From Verrucomicrobiales bacterium (GTDB lineage: Bacteria; Verrucomicrobiota; Verrucomicrobiia; Limisphaerales; CAIMTB01), in the NCBI GenBank assembly GCA_016795425.1, contig JAEUHG010000184.1:1-64000 (forward strand): 64,000 bases of DNA, in the 5' to 3' direction. The notes under the pieces are model-generated. The model did no database searches, was not told the origin of the DNA, and worked only from the letters and a program-made list of their open reading frames with translations. Below, piece by piece: positions 18,120 through 26,906 of the stretch; position 1 is the first letter of the stretch; every line of letters starts with the position of its first letter. The position numbers and the translations under genes are program-made.

Positions 18120-18328
18120 GAGGGATGAGGCCGTCCGACAACGGGAGTCATGCCTGAGGCTTGTCCGCCGATCCTACTGACATGGGCGGCGATCGAATTC
18201 ATTCCGACGACGACGAACGGAAAGCACCATGTCCGCCAACAGCGTCCGCATGATGAATCTCCGATACGCATCCATGCTCGCCGGCTGCCGCGGGGTGCTG
18301 GTGGAACCGACAGCGTCGGAGCCCGGGC

Positions 18329-19426
18329 TCATCGATGCGCGAGCCAGAGATCGATGGGGCGGGCGACGCCTTGTGGACGGAAGGGCAAGGCCACGCGCGT
18401 GCCGGTGCCTGCGGAGTGGTAGCCCGCGAAGAGGACCTCCTGCACGACACGACCGTCTTCGCCCGTGGCCTGAGGAGTGTCCTTGCCGCGAACGCAGCGG
18501 GCGAAGTGATGCATCTCCTGCGGGAATCCGTAGTTCCAGAGTTCTTCGAAAACGGGCCAGGTCCAACCTTTGGTGGTCGGAGCCTTTTCGACGGCGTAAC
18601 CGTAGCCGTACTCGCTGTAGGTGGGCAGGGCGTTGCCCATGTGCAGGTCGGCGAGGGTCATGCCGCCCTCCCCGTAGACCTCGATGCGATCCTCCATGCC
18701 GCCACGTCGCGCCCAACTGTCTTCCACCAGGCCTTTGGCGCCGCCTTCAAAATCGATAATACAAATTGAGTCGTCATCGCCCTTCGTCTTGTCGCCATGG
18801 ACATGAGTGGCCAGATGGCAGGTGACGCTCTTGATCCTGGGTCGGCCCAGGAACCAATAGCAGAAGGCGATGCCGTGGCAGCCCATGTCCATGAAGACGC
18901 CGCCGCCGGAGCGCTGGACGTCCCAGAACCATGGGGCGTGTGGACCGAAGTGTTTTTCGGTCTGCTTGACCAGGTAGACTTTTCCGAAGGCGCCTTCGTC
19001 CGCCATTTTTTTGGCCTTCACATACTTCGGTGTGAAGAACAGTTCTTCGGCGTACATCAGGAGGACCCCTTTTTGGCGACACACGTCGATCATGAGGTCC
19101 GCCTCCTCGAGGGTCATGCAGAGCGGCTTTTCGCAGACGATATGTTTGCCGGCGTTGGCGGCATCGACGGTCATGGACGCATGCAGCGCATTGGGGGCGG
19201 CGATGGTGACCATTTCGATGTCGGGTTCGGCCAGCATTCGTCGGTAATCGGTGAACCAGCGGGGAATCCCGTGGCGTTTGGCGAACTGCTCGGCATTGCC
19301 GGGCGTGGGGGAGGCGACGGCGACCACCTCGGCCTCGTCGGGCATGAGGCGGAAGGATTCGGCGTGAATGTCAGCCTGAAACTGGGAACCGATGATGCCT
19401 ACTTTGACGCGGTCTCGTGAGCTCAT
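18329..19426 (-). CDS. Gfo/Idh/MocA family oxidoreductase (cytoplasmic)
   Basis: A 365-residue NAD(P)-dependent sugar or inositol dehydrogenase-like protein. The Rossmann domain (about 1-125) starts 'VKVGIIGSQFQADIHAESF' and carries the catalytic-loop 'IVCEKPLCM'. The C-terminal sheet domain holds 'HAPWFWDVQRSGGGVFMDMG', the usual substrate-site segment. There is no signal peptide, unlike its upstream neighbour. I chose ATG 19426 because it overlaps the upstream stop as ATGA; an ATG nine bases earlier is the alternative. It is the last gene of a leftward three-gene unit. The specific sugar is unknown. Confidence 0.9.
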   Translation of the reverse strand: MSSRDRVKVGIIGSQFQADIHAESFRLMPDEAEVVAVASPTPGNAEQFAKRHGIPRWFTDYRRMLAEPDIEMVTIAAPNALHASMTVDAANAGKHIVCEKPLCMTLEEADLMIDVCRQKGVLLMYAEELFFTPKYVKAKKMADEGAFGKVYLVKQTEKHFGPHAPWFWDVQRSGGGVFMDMGCHGIAFCYWFLGRPRIKSVTCHLATHVHGDKTKGDDDSICIIDFEGGAKGLVEDSWARRGGMEDRIEVYGEGGMTLADLHMGNALPTYSEYGYGYAVEKAPTTKGWTWPVFEELWNYGFPQEMHHFARCVRGKDTPQATGEDGRVVQEVLFAGYHSAGTGTRVALPFRPQGVARPIDLWLAHR

Positions 19427-20895
19427 AGTGTCCAACCCTGGCGGTACTCGTAATGGAGAAATTGTTCGGCCTCAGGAACGTTCGGGATCCTGAGATGGGC
19501 GCTGTCCCAGCGGAGTTCTTCGCCCGGGCAACGGATTGCGATGCTGCCTAGGAGGACGGCCTCGGTCAGAGGCCCGGCGAAGCCGAAGGGCGAGGCCGTC
19601 GGGGTGCCATCTTTGCATGCGCGAATCCATTCGGCGTGGTGACCAATGGATCGCGGCAGCGATTTCGGCGGAGGTTGGAACGCCAGATGGCGGGACTCGG
19701 GCAACAGCCGTGGTGTTTCGCCGCCCCATCCTTTCACCAGGATCTTGCCCTTGGTTCCGACGAAGAGGATGCCGTCCTCGGCGTCGAGGGGACGTCCTTC
19801 CTCGAGTTCCTCGGGGCGTTCCGGCAACAGACCGCCGTCGTACCAGTGGAGTTTGACGGGAGGCTGGTTTCCGCGGGCTCCGAATTGGTAGTGGACCATG
19901 GCCGCCATCGGCACGGTCTCCTTGAAGACCGGGGTGGAAGTGGCATGGACCTTGAGGGGCGCACCGAGTTGGAGGGCGTCGAAGACCGGAGCCAGATTGT
20001 GGATCCCCATGTCGCCGAGGCCGCCGGATCCGAAATCCCACCAACCGCGCCACTTGAAGGGAACGTAAGCCGGATGGTACGGGCGCCAGGGCGCGGGACC
20101 GAGCCAGAGGTCCCAATTGAGATGGGCGGGCACGGGTGGCGTGTCGGTGGGGCGCTCGATGCCTTGGGCCCACCACAACGGCATTTTGCCGCGGTGCGTG
20201 GGGCGATCGGACCACACGTGGACCTCCGTGACTGGGCCGATGGCGTCGGCCGCGAGCCACTCCTTGATCAGGCGGTTGCCCTCGAAGGCCATGCCCTGAT
20301 TGCCCATCTGAGTGGCCTTCCTGGCATCCTTGGCCGCTTGGGCGACCGCCCGCGCTTCCTTGATGGTGCGTGTCAGCGGTTTTTCGCAGTACACATGCTT
20401 GCCGGCGTGCAGGGCGGCGATGGTGGCCACGGCGTGGGTATGATCCGGAGTGGCGACCAGCACGGCGTCGAGGCCCTTCTCCTTCTCCAGCATTACCCGG
20501 AAGTCCTGGTACCGCTTGGCGACGGGGAATTTTTTGAAAGTCTCCGCCGCGTTTTGGGCATCGACATCACAAAGTGCGACGATGTTTTCCGATGCCAGTT
20601 CGGCGATGTCATCGGCGCCGCGGCCTCCGGCGCCGATCACGCCAATGTTCAACTTCTCGCTGGGTGGTCGCTGGCCATCGCGACCGAGCACGCGGGAAGG
20701 AAGGAACAGGACGCTGGCGGCGGACGCGCCGAGAAAGCTGCGCCGGGAGATGGGGAGGCGCCGGGAGATGGGGAGGCGCCGGGAGATGGGGAGGCGCCGG
20801 CTTGGCCGAGGTCGGCGGTCCTCGGAATGGACACGTTTCACGAGCAGCACGGGGTTGGTGCCCTTGAGCATGCCCCGGGTGCGACCATTGTCCAT
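19423..20895 (-). CDS. Tat-exported Gfo/Idh/MocA family oxidoreductase with repeated twin-arginine segment
   Basis: A 490-residue oxidoreductase exported folded with its cofactor. The N-terminal region contains three copies of a six-residue block (RRLPIS) before the Tat motif 'SRRSFLGASAASVLFLPSRV', encoded by an 18-bp tandem repeat. The Rossmann domain follows ('KLNIGVIGAGGRGADDIAEL', 'VYCEKPLTRT'), then the C-terminal domain with 'WWDFGSGGLGDMGIHNLAPV', a mark of the secreted subgroup. The unusually long n-region starts at ATG 20895, three bases after the upstream gene; ATG 20871 is an alternative. It overlaps the next oxidoreductase by four bases, so the two probably act in one sugar pathway. 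Confidence 0.9.
   Translation of the reverse strand: MDNGRTRGMLKGTNPVLLVKRVHSEDRRPRPSRRLPISRRLPISRRLPISRRSFLGASAASVLFLPSRVLGRDGQRPPSEKLNIGVIGAGGRGADDIAELASENIVALCDVDAQNAAETFKKFPVAKRYQDFRVMLEKEKGLDAVLVATPDHTHAVATIAALHAGKHVYCEKPLTRTIKEARAVAQAAKDARKATQMGNQGMAFEGNRLIKEWLAADAIGPVTEVHVWSDRPTHRGKMPLWWAQGIERPTDTPPVPAHLNWDLWLGPAPWRPYHPAYVPFKWRGWWDFGSGGLGDMGIHNLAPVFDALQLGAPLKVHATSTPVFKETVPMAAMVHYQFGARGNQPPVKLHWYDGGLLPERPEELEEGRPLDAEDGILFVGTKGKILVKGWGGETPRLLPESRHLAFQPPPKSLPRSIGHHAEWIRACKDGTPTASPFGFAGPLTEAVLLGSIAIRCPGEELRWDSAHLRIPNVPEAEQFLHYEYRQGWTL
20740..20800 (-). repeat. 18-bp minisatellite inside a Tat signal sequence
   Basis: Three exact units of GCGCCGGGAGATGGGGAG (20740-20757, 20758-20775, 20776-20793) and a partial fourth (20794-20800), written on the + strand. 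The unit is six codons long, so copy-number change adds or removes one RRLPIS block and keeps the frame. Confidence 0.95.
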
Positions 20896-20898
20896 CGC

Positions 20899-22611
20899 TT
20901 AGTCCCGACGGGGAGCAGCGGGACTGCTGGCTGGCCGAAGAATCAGGCGGAGTTCGCGGCCGGGTTGCAGCACCAGAGGAATGCCGCGGCGGAGCCTGCG
21001 ACCGTCCATGATGTGGGAAGCGGTCTCGGGCAGTCCTTCGAGGATCCAGGATCCGGAAGGCTCCACGGTAAACCATTCGGGGAACTGATTGATTCTGGGG
21101 TAATCCAGGGGAAGGCGAAGATTTTCGCGATGTCTGGGGCGGTCGGCCACCAGATGGCCGGACCAGGGGTGCTCGGCGAGGACGCTGATCAGCACTTGGT
21201 TGCCGGAGCGGACCGCACCCAATCGTACATCCTCACGCCACGGTTCGAGGGTTAGGCCTTGGGTCTTCCAGAGGGCATACAGGAGCGAAGTGCGGGCGAA
21301 ATTCCCGTCACCATGCCATCCTTCGATGATGCCGTCAGGTTGTTGCTTGGCCCACATGGAGTGGATTTCCGTGTCCACCCAGCGCATCGCGGAATCGATG
21401 GGTTCGCGGTTCAGCAGATTGAGGGCGCTCTCAATGGCATCGGCATAGCCATCGGCGCTGTCCCCTTCCCATCGGTATTGGGTATAGCCGGATTCGAGGG
21501 CGTTGAGGGCGCGCACGACGGCATCCTGATAGGCAGGTGCGCCGTCAAGAAGGTGCACGGTGTAATGACCATTCATGACATAACCCCAGGTATCGGCGAG
21601 ACTGGCGGCATGGCGTCCGGTGCCGGGTTCGAACCAGTCGTAGAGCAGGCCATCGGGGTTGCATCCGTCACGAAGGATGCGGTCCAGGATTTCGGTGAGC
21701 GGTCCACGGTACTGGTCAGCCTTGGGTAATCCCTGGTGCCGGAGAATGACGTAAAGTTCCGTGAGGCCATTGACGACTTCGCCGCCATGGTCGCGAAGTC
21801 GCAGTCGTTCGAGATGCCGCGTGGGATGGTTGGTGGAGAGCAAGTAGAAGTCCCCCAGGCGTTCCGCCCAGTCGAGGTAACGTCGTTTTCCGGTCAGCCA
21901 ATGGAGGCGGGAGCAGGCTTGGAGCAGGTCGCCATTCACCTCGAAGTTGAGCGTGGCAATGGGTCCGGCGGGTGTTGCGATGCGGGCGTTTTTCCAAATG
22001 TCGTCGATGATCTCCCGCGCCCGATCCGACCAGGGACTCGTGCCGAGCCATTCGGTGATGGGGAGCAGGCCGTCCTTCACGTATTCCGCGCTATCGAAGA
22101 GCGTGGCATCGAGATCGAAGGTTTCGCGGCGCCAGGTGCGTCGTGAGAAGAGGTAATCGTCGCAGAGATGGCCGTGACGTGCGGTGATTCGCCGTTCTGT
22201 CCGGAGCATCTCCAACATGCGAGGCATCAGCCGCTCGCGATCCGTCAGCGCGGCCGTGAGGACCATGAACGCGTAGTTGTCGGCTCCGGCGTCCCTGCCG
22301 TTCCAGAAGTCGCGGCCATCCCTCAGATTGCGCGGGATCAGGCCCGTCGCTGGATCCGCATGGGCGAGCCAGGCATCCACGTAACGCACGCATCGCCGGT
22401 ACGCCTCGGCGGATAGCGACCCGTTGTGTCGGGCTTCGGCAAAGGTCGTCCCGTCGTCGGAACCCCTCGATGCCGAGACTCCGGCGAGGGTCAATTGGAG
22501 GATGACGAGGGTTGCCAAGGGCAGCCGGCGGAACACGAAGCCTGCGTGCGCGTCGGTGCGACGGAGCCTTGACCCTGGACGGATAGGGGCCGGCATTTTC
22601 AGGCGGGACAT
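20899..22611 (-). CDS. Secreted alpha-helical protein, glycoside hydrolase-like toroid (unassigned)
   Basis: A 570-residue exported protein with a basic N-terminus and a signal segment 'PLATLVILQLTLAGVSASRG'. ATG 22611 is picked because GGAGGG lies about nine bases upstream; ATG 22596 is possible. The body shows repeated helical hairpins with Trp/Tyr-rich turns ('GADNYAFMVLTAALTD', 'YLDWAERLGDFYLLS', 'GDSADGYADAIESALNLLN'), the look of (alpha/alpha)6-barrel carbohydrate enzymes. I cannot assign a family or catalytic residues. It heads the leftward unit with two oxidoreductases, which suggests it supplies or binds their sugar substrate. Confidence 0.68.
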   Translation of the reverse strand: MSRLKMPAPIRPGSRLRRTDAHAGFVFRRLPLATLVILQLTLAGVSASRGSDDGTTFAEARHNGSLSAEAYRRCVRYVDAWLAHADPATGLIPRNLRDGRDFWNGRDAGADNYAFMVLTAALTDRERLMPRMLEMLRTERRITARHGHLCDDYLFSRRTWRRETFDLDATLFDSAEYVKDGLLPITEWLGTSPWSDRAREIIDDIWKNARIATPAGPIATLNFEVNGDLLQACSRLHWLTGKRRYLDWAERLGDFYLLSTNHPTRHLERLRLRDHGGEVVNGLTELYVILRHQGLPKADQYRGPLTEILDRILRDGCNPDGLLYDWFEPGTGRHAASLADTWGYVMNGHYTVHLLDGAPAYQDAVVRALNALESGYTQYRWEGDSADGYADAIESALNLLNREPIDSAMRWVDTEIHSMWAKQQPDGIIEGWHGDGNFARTSLLYALWKTQGLTLEPWREDVRLGAVRSGNQVLISVLAEHPWSGHLVADRPRHRENLRLPLDYPRINQFPEWFTVEPSGSWILEGLPETASHIMDGRRLRRGIPLVLQPGRELRLILRPASSPAAPRRD

Positions 22612-22767
22612 CTCCAGCACCCTCCAAAGGCAGCGGGCAGGGCGGCAATGACAAATGTCGATGGTGAGTTGGGCTGGAAGGGGAGAAGCCGGCGCCGCGG
22701 GAGCCCGGACCGTCGGTTTGACGTAACCTAAGGATGTTGTGGCGATGCCCGTGGTCCCCACGAACCG

Positions 22768-23364
22768 TTGAATCCGGACCAAAGGCTACCTCAGAATAGC
22801 GTCGTGGACACCGCGTCTCAGTTGGTGCGGATTCGCGAGGTCGACCCTCGTATTCGGGTCGATCTTCGATACGCCCGCCCCGACAACTTCACGGGTGCCC
22901 CTTTATATCCTTTCACCGAAGGCTATTTGGTTCGGTCGACGGCGATGAAGTTGGTGGGGGCGCAGGATCGAATCGAACGGCACGGAGCCGGGCTATTGGT
23001 ATGGGACGCTTACCGTCCGCCTTCCGCACAGGCGGCGCTCTGGGCCCGGTGTCCGGATCCGCAGTATGTGGCGCCGCCGGCCCGAGGATCCCGCCACACG
23101 CGCGGCATGGCGGTGGACGTGACGTTGGTCGATGTCGCGGGTGTGGAGTTGGAGATGCCGTCCGGGTTTGATGAATTCACGGATCGGGCGCATCGGGGAT
23201 GGCTGGGGGCGAGTCTCGCGGCGCGGCGCCACAGTGATTGGCTGACCGATGCCATGGTGGCGGCGGGATTCACACCGATCTCCGACGAGTGGTGGCACTT
23301 CGACGACGTGGACTGGAGAAACCATCCCCTGCTCACGGCGGAGTGGCCGCAGGATTTAAGGTGA
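22768..23364 (+). CDS. D-alanyl-D-alanine dipeptidase, VanX/DdpX family
   Basis: A zinc peptidase of up to 198 residues that cleaves D-Ala-D-Ala. The family motif SxHxxGxAxD is present in 'GSRHTRGMAVDVTLVD' and the catalytic ExxWH-type motif in 'DEWWHFDDVDW'. The N-terminal 'VDLRYARPDNFTGAPLY' and 'LVWDAYRPPSAQAALW' match DdpX. The start is unclear: TTG 22768 gives the longest chain, GTG 22804 fits family length better, and neither has a good ribosome site. No vanA or vanH gene is near, so a role in peptidoglycan turnover is more likely than resistance. Its end overlaps the convergent phosphatase gene by nine bases. Confidence 0.88.
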   Translation: MNPDQRLPQNSVVDTASQLVRIREVDPRIRVDLRYARPDNFTGAPLYPFTEGYLVRSTAMKLVGAQDRIERHGAGLLVWDAYRPPSAQAALWARCPDPQYVAPPARGSRHTRGMAVDVTLVDVAGVELEMPSGFDEFTDRAHRGWLGASLAARRHSDWLTDAMVAAGFTPISDEWWHFDDVDWRNHPLLTAEWPQDLR

Positions 23365-24822
23365 GGCCGGGACGTTGACGTTGAGCACCCGCAGGCGCCA
23401 ATCCTCCCAGCGATCGGCGGAAACGAGTTCGCCGGCGGTGTCAAAGTGGAATCCGCAGCCGGCGCCGTAGACGCTGTCCGGGGAGACATTAAAGGTCCAC
23501 ACCGACCCGTCGGGCAGCGCGCGCACCGGCGCCGTTTCGAGGCTATTGGCCAGAATGTCGGGTGCCGCTTCGAGCCGATTCAAGGCATCCGAGGCCTGCC
23601 AGTGACGGAACACGCCCCAACTGGCGATGAGCCGGCGCATCATGGGATTGAGGACGCCGGCATGCTGATGCCCGCGGAGGATGGCACGCACCCTGAATCC
23701 CTGGCTGCTCGCGCTATCGAGCACGGTGCGGGTGGCTTCATCTCCGTAAACGAAGGCGCGCCCGGTATCGATGGCGAATTGGGGTTCTCCGGCAACCACG
23801 GTGAAGTCGTTCCACATGAAGCCGAGGACGCTCGGGGTCGTGGGGCTTTCCGGCACGAAATCGAGCAACGAACCCTCGAGTTCGCGGCGGTTGGCTGCCG
23901 GCAGGCGCGCGACCCAGGCTGGCTTGGCCTCCAGGAGACGGCGTTGGTTCAATCGCCCGAGCAGTTGGTAGGAGACGGTTTCCGGGGCGGCGAGCAGGCG
24001 GCCGGGGTCGAAGCCGGGTTCGAGGCCTCCGTGGTTGCATTGCACCACGTTGGTGCCGCAGGCCAAGTAGAGGACGGTCGGCAAAAAGTCGTAGATGCGG
24101 GCAACACGCGGGATCTCGAACTCGCGTCCGTATTTGCCCGTGGCTTCAGCCAGAAAGCCGTATCGGGCGACGAGGCTGACATCTTCGTGATTCCCTCGCA
24201 CCAAGAGCACGCGGTCGGGATTGGCGAGCTTCAAGCGCATCAGGGTGTACATCACCTCCACGCCGTAGCGTCCGCGATCGGTGTAGTCGCCGAGAAACAG
24301 CAGGCGCGTCTCGGGAGCCGCCAGGCGGAAGCCGTCGAGGTGCCCGTCGCGATTCAGCAAATCCAGATAAGCGATGAGCGAATGGATATCGCCGTGGAGG
24401 TCGCCATGGACGAAGAGGCGCGTTCCCGGGGGAACGAGGTGTCGTTGGGCGAACGGTTGAAACGGCACGCCGCGTTGCAGGTAGTAGGCGGATGCCAAAT
24501 TGAAAAAGGTGCGGGCGTCGGGTGGGCCGTCGATCCAGGCGTCCGGTCGGGCCAGGTCGCCGGTCCGGCAATTTTCCAGGAACGGGCCCAGGACGGCGGC
24601 GAAGTCGGAGTAGCGCGCCAACGGCAGTCGGTCGCGCGGCGGCAAACGCTCCCCCAGGACTCGGTTGGCCGGAACTTTCAGGCACGCGGCCCGCCACGCG
24701 GCGTAGTCGGGAAGCAAGGCTCCGGTCGGGACAGGGTCCGGGGCAGCCGCCGCGGACACCTGGTGGAGAGCAGTGGCGAAGCTCAGGCCTAGGACCAGGG
24801 TCCAGGACGAAAGGTGTCGCAT
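23356..24822 (-). CDS. Secreted PPP-family metallophosphatase
   Basis: A 488-residue protein with a signal peptide ('SSWTLVLGLSFATALHQVSA') and a calcineurin-like phosphatase domain. The three metal-site blocks of PPP serine/threonine phosphatases are clear: 'VHGDLHGDIHS', 'FLGDYTDRGRYG' and 'LVRGNHED', and a later 'LRGHQHAG' gives another His ligand. About 130 residues precede the domain and contain no motif I know. ATG 24822 puts the signal peptide at the N-terminus; the open frame upstream has none. Export of a PPP-type enzyme suggests it acts on extracellular phosphates or phosphoproteins. The substrate is unknown. Confidence 0.88.
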   Translation of the reverse strand: MRHLSSWTLVLGLSFATALHQVSAAAAPDPVPTGALLPDYAAWRAACLKVPANRVLGERLPPRDRLPLARYSDFAAVLGPFLENCRTGDLARPDAWIDGPPDARTFFNLASAYYLQRGVPFQPFAQRHLVPPGTRLFVHGDLHGDIHSLIAYLDLLNRDGHLDGFRLAAPETRLLFLGDYTDRGRYGVEVMYTLMRLKLANPDRVLLVRGNHEDVSLVARYGFLAEATGKYGREFEIPRVARIYDFLPTVLYLACGTNVVQCNHGGLEPGFDPGRLLAAPETVSYQLLGRLNQRRLLEAKPAWVARLPAANRRELEGSLLDFVPESPTTPSVLGFMWNDFTVVAGEPQFAIDTGRAFVYGDEATRTVLDSASSQGFRVRAILRGHQHAGVLNPMMRRLIASWGVFRHWQASDALNRLEAAPDILANSLETAPVRALPDGSVWTFNVSPDSVYGAGCGFHFDTAGELVSADRWEDWRLRVLNVNVPASP

Positions 24823-24986
24823 CAGGCGGTTGGGAATAGGCTGAGGCACGAGATGATCGGGGATCGTGGCAGGTTCGCTTGGCTGGGGACAACACGATTG
24901 CGAGCTGAATAGGCCCGGGTTTGCGATCCTGCCGACTCCACCTACGATGGGCATGCGGCGCCTTCGTATGGTCGCCGATGCCCATC

Positions 24987-25946
24987 ATGAACAGCCTGGA
25001 ACAACTCAAGCAGATGACCGTCGTTGTCGCCGATACCGGTGATTTCACAAGCATGCGGAAGTATGCGCCGCGGGATGCGACGACGAATCCGACCCTGATC
25101 CTGAAGGCGGCCACTCAACCTGAGTACGCGGAGATCGTGCAGCGGGCGGTGCGCGACGGTCGGGCGGCGAATGTGGCCGGGGATGGTTTGGTGGCGCGTG
25201 TCATGCAGGAAGTCCTGGTGCAGTTTGGACGGGAAATCCTCGCCATCATCCCTGGACGCGTCTCGACCGAGACGGAGGCGCACGACGCCTTCGACACCGA
25301 GGCGCTGGTGCGAGGGGCTCGCGCATTTATTGCCAGGTACGGTGAGCTTGGCATCGATCGGGAGCGGGTGTTGATCAAGATCGCGTCGACGTGGGAGGGG
25401 ATTCGGGCGGCGGAGGTGTTGGAGAAGGAGGGCATCCATTGCAACATGACTCTCCTGTTCGGGTTGCCTCAGGCCGTCGCCTGCGCCGAAGCCGGTGCCA
25501 AGCTCATCTCCCCGTTCGTGGGTCGCATTCTCGACTGGCACAAGGCGAAGGAAGGGCGCGAGTTCCAGGCTGAGGAGGATCCGGGAGTTCTTTCGGTGCG
25601 CGCCATCTACGCGTATTACAAGAAGTACGGTTATGCCACCGAGGTGATGGGCGCGAGTTTCCGCAACGTCGGAGAGATCCTGGCCCTGGCCGGCTGCGAC
25701 CTGCTTACCATTAGTCCCGCATTACTCGGCGAACTCCAGAAGTCCACGGACGTGGTGGCGCGACGTTTGTCGCCCGAGAGTGCGCGCGCCAGCGATGTGG
25801 AGCGCCTTACGTTGTCGGAGTCGCGGTTCCGCTTCCTGATGAATGAGGACCCGATGGCGACGGAGAAGACAGCGGAAGGCATCCGGCTATTTGCAGCCGA
25901 CACGCGAAAGCTCGAAGCCATCCTTCGTCGCGAACTCGCGCGCTGA
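24987..25946 (+). CDS. tal: Transaldolase
   Basis: Moves a three-carbon ketol unit between sugar phosphates in the pentose phosphate pathway. From ATG 24987 it is 319 residues and aligns in length with E. coli TalB: 'TVVVADTGDFTSMRKYAPRD', then 'ATTNPTLILKA', the Schiff-base Lys131 in 'RVLIKIASTWEGIRAAE', and 'CNMTLLFGLPQAVACAEAGA'. ATG 24978 would add three residues. No ribosome site separates the two. The gene stands alone, divergent from the phosphatase gene. Confidence 0.96.
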   Translation: MNSLEQLKQMTVVVADTGDFTSMRKYAPRDATTNPTLILKAATQPEYAEIVQRAVRDGRAANVAGDGLVARVMQEVLVQFGREILAIIPGRVSTETEAHDAFDTEALVRGARAFIARYGELGIDRERVLIKIASTWEGIRAAEVLEKEGIHCNMTLLFGLPQAVACAEAGAKLISPFVGRILDWHKAKEGREFQAEEDPGVLSVRAIYAYYKKYGYATEVMGASFRNVGEILALAGCDLLTISPALLGELQKSTDVVARRLSPESARASDVERLTLSESRFRFLMNEDPMATEKTAEGIRLFAADTRKLEAILRRELAR

Positions 25947-25962
25947 TCGTGGTGTCCGGGTC

Positions 25963-26718
25963 CTACGCGACGGGACGTGGTTCCTCAGGTAGCGATGCGT
26001 CTCGAAGCCGGAGGGACTCGGTCCCGGCGGAGAGGCGTGCGCGCTGGCGTTGATGTTCGTCGAAGTTCGAAGGATCCAGCCATTTCCGGAAAACGGCTTC
26101 GAGTTCGGGCCAGTCGCGGTCGATGACCGAGTACCATGCCGTGTCGCGGCTGCGGCCTTTGTAGACGATGGCTTGTCGAAAAAGACCTTCAAAGGCGAAG
26201 CCGAGTCGGCGGGCAGCGGCGCGGGACGGTTCGTTCCAGGCGTCGCACTTCCATTCGTAACGCCGATACCCGAGGCGAAACGCGCGTGCCATCATGAGGT
26301 ACATCGCCTCCGTGGCGGCGGGGGTGCGGCGCAGAGTAGGAGAAAACAGGAGGTGTCCGACCTCGATCGATCCGGCCGCGGGTGTGATGCGGAGGTAGCT
26401 GGCCAGACCGACGGCTCTTTGGGTCGACGGATCAAGGATGGCGTAAAACTGGGGATCCTCCGCTTTGGCCTGGATCTGCAGCCAGTGCGAGAATTCGTCT
26501 GAAGTCGCGAAAGGGCCGTAAGGCAGGTAGGTCCAGATACGAGGATCTGAATCGGCGCAGAGGACTGAATGGAGGTCCGTGCCGTGCCGGTTCGGATCGA
26601 GGGGTTGGAGGTGGCAGAACCGGCCGGTCACGGCTTCGCGGGTGGGAAACGGCGGCGGTTGCCAGTGTGGAAGTGAGGGACCCACGGGTTGGCCGAGTGG
26701 ATTGAGACAAGCAGACAT
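25963..26718 (-). CDS. GNAT family N-acetyltransferase, RimJ/RimL-like
   Basis: A 251-residue acetyl-CoA-dependent transferase. The GNAT core runs from about residue 25 to 205: 'CHLQPLDPNRHGTDLH', 'WTYLPYGPFATSDEFSHWL', 'GLASYLRITPAAGSIEVGHL' and the acetyl-CoA region around 'RTPAATEAMYLMMARAFRLG', then 'SRAAARRLGFAFEGLFRQAI'. This resembles the group that acetylates protein N-termini or small amines. ATG 26718 is used because residues before it are proline-rich and unlike the family. A G-run element abuts the start codon. The substrate is unknown. Confidence 0.87.
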   Translation of the reverse strand: MSACLNPLGQPVGPSLPHWQPPPFPTREAVTGRFCHLQPLDPNRHGTDLHSVLCADSDPRIWTYLPYGPFATSDEFSHWLQIQAKAEDPQFYAILDPSTQRAVGLASYLRITPAAGSIEVGHLLFSPTLRRTPAATEAMYLMMARAFRLGYRRYEWKCDAWNEPSRAAARRLGFAFEGLFRQAIVYKGRSRDTAWYSVIDRDWPELEAVFRKWLDPSNFDEHQRQRARLSAGTESLRLRDASLPEEPRPVA

Positions 26719-26761
26719 GGAAGGGGAAGGGTGGGTGGGGAAGGGGGAAGGGAGGAAGGGG
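26719..26761 (+). repeat. G-run element with quadruplex potential
   Basis: Seven runs of three or more G lie within 43 bases on the + strand, separated by one to five bases. It sits directly against the start codon of the leftward GNAT gene and 145 bp before the rightward gene at 26907. A related element occurs at 49154-49190. Confidence 0.7.
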
Positions 26762-26906
26762 CGCGCCGGGACTGCCGCCTGGTGTGTTTCTTTCCCAATC
26801 TGACCGATACGGCGTACACCTTTCCCTGCCCAGGAGCCGACCGAGGATCGATCGAGGCATGGGTTCGGGATTCCACTGGGGGGCGGTGCGATTCTAGGCT
26901 GGGCCG

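Noticed and set aside
19636..21255. Long open frame (539 codons) on the + strand
   Set aside because: It lies antisense to two oxidoreductase/hydrolase genes with clear family motifs; its translation shows no domain and its length is explained by high GC codon use.
22768..23364. Vancomycin resistance locus
   Set aside because: Only a VanX-type dipeptidase is present; no vanH, vanA or regulator genes are near.
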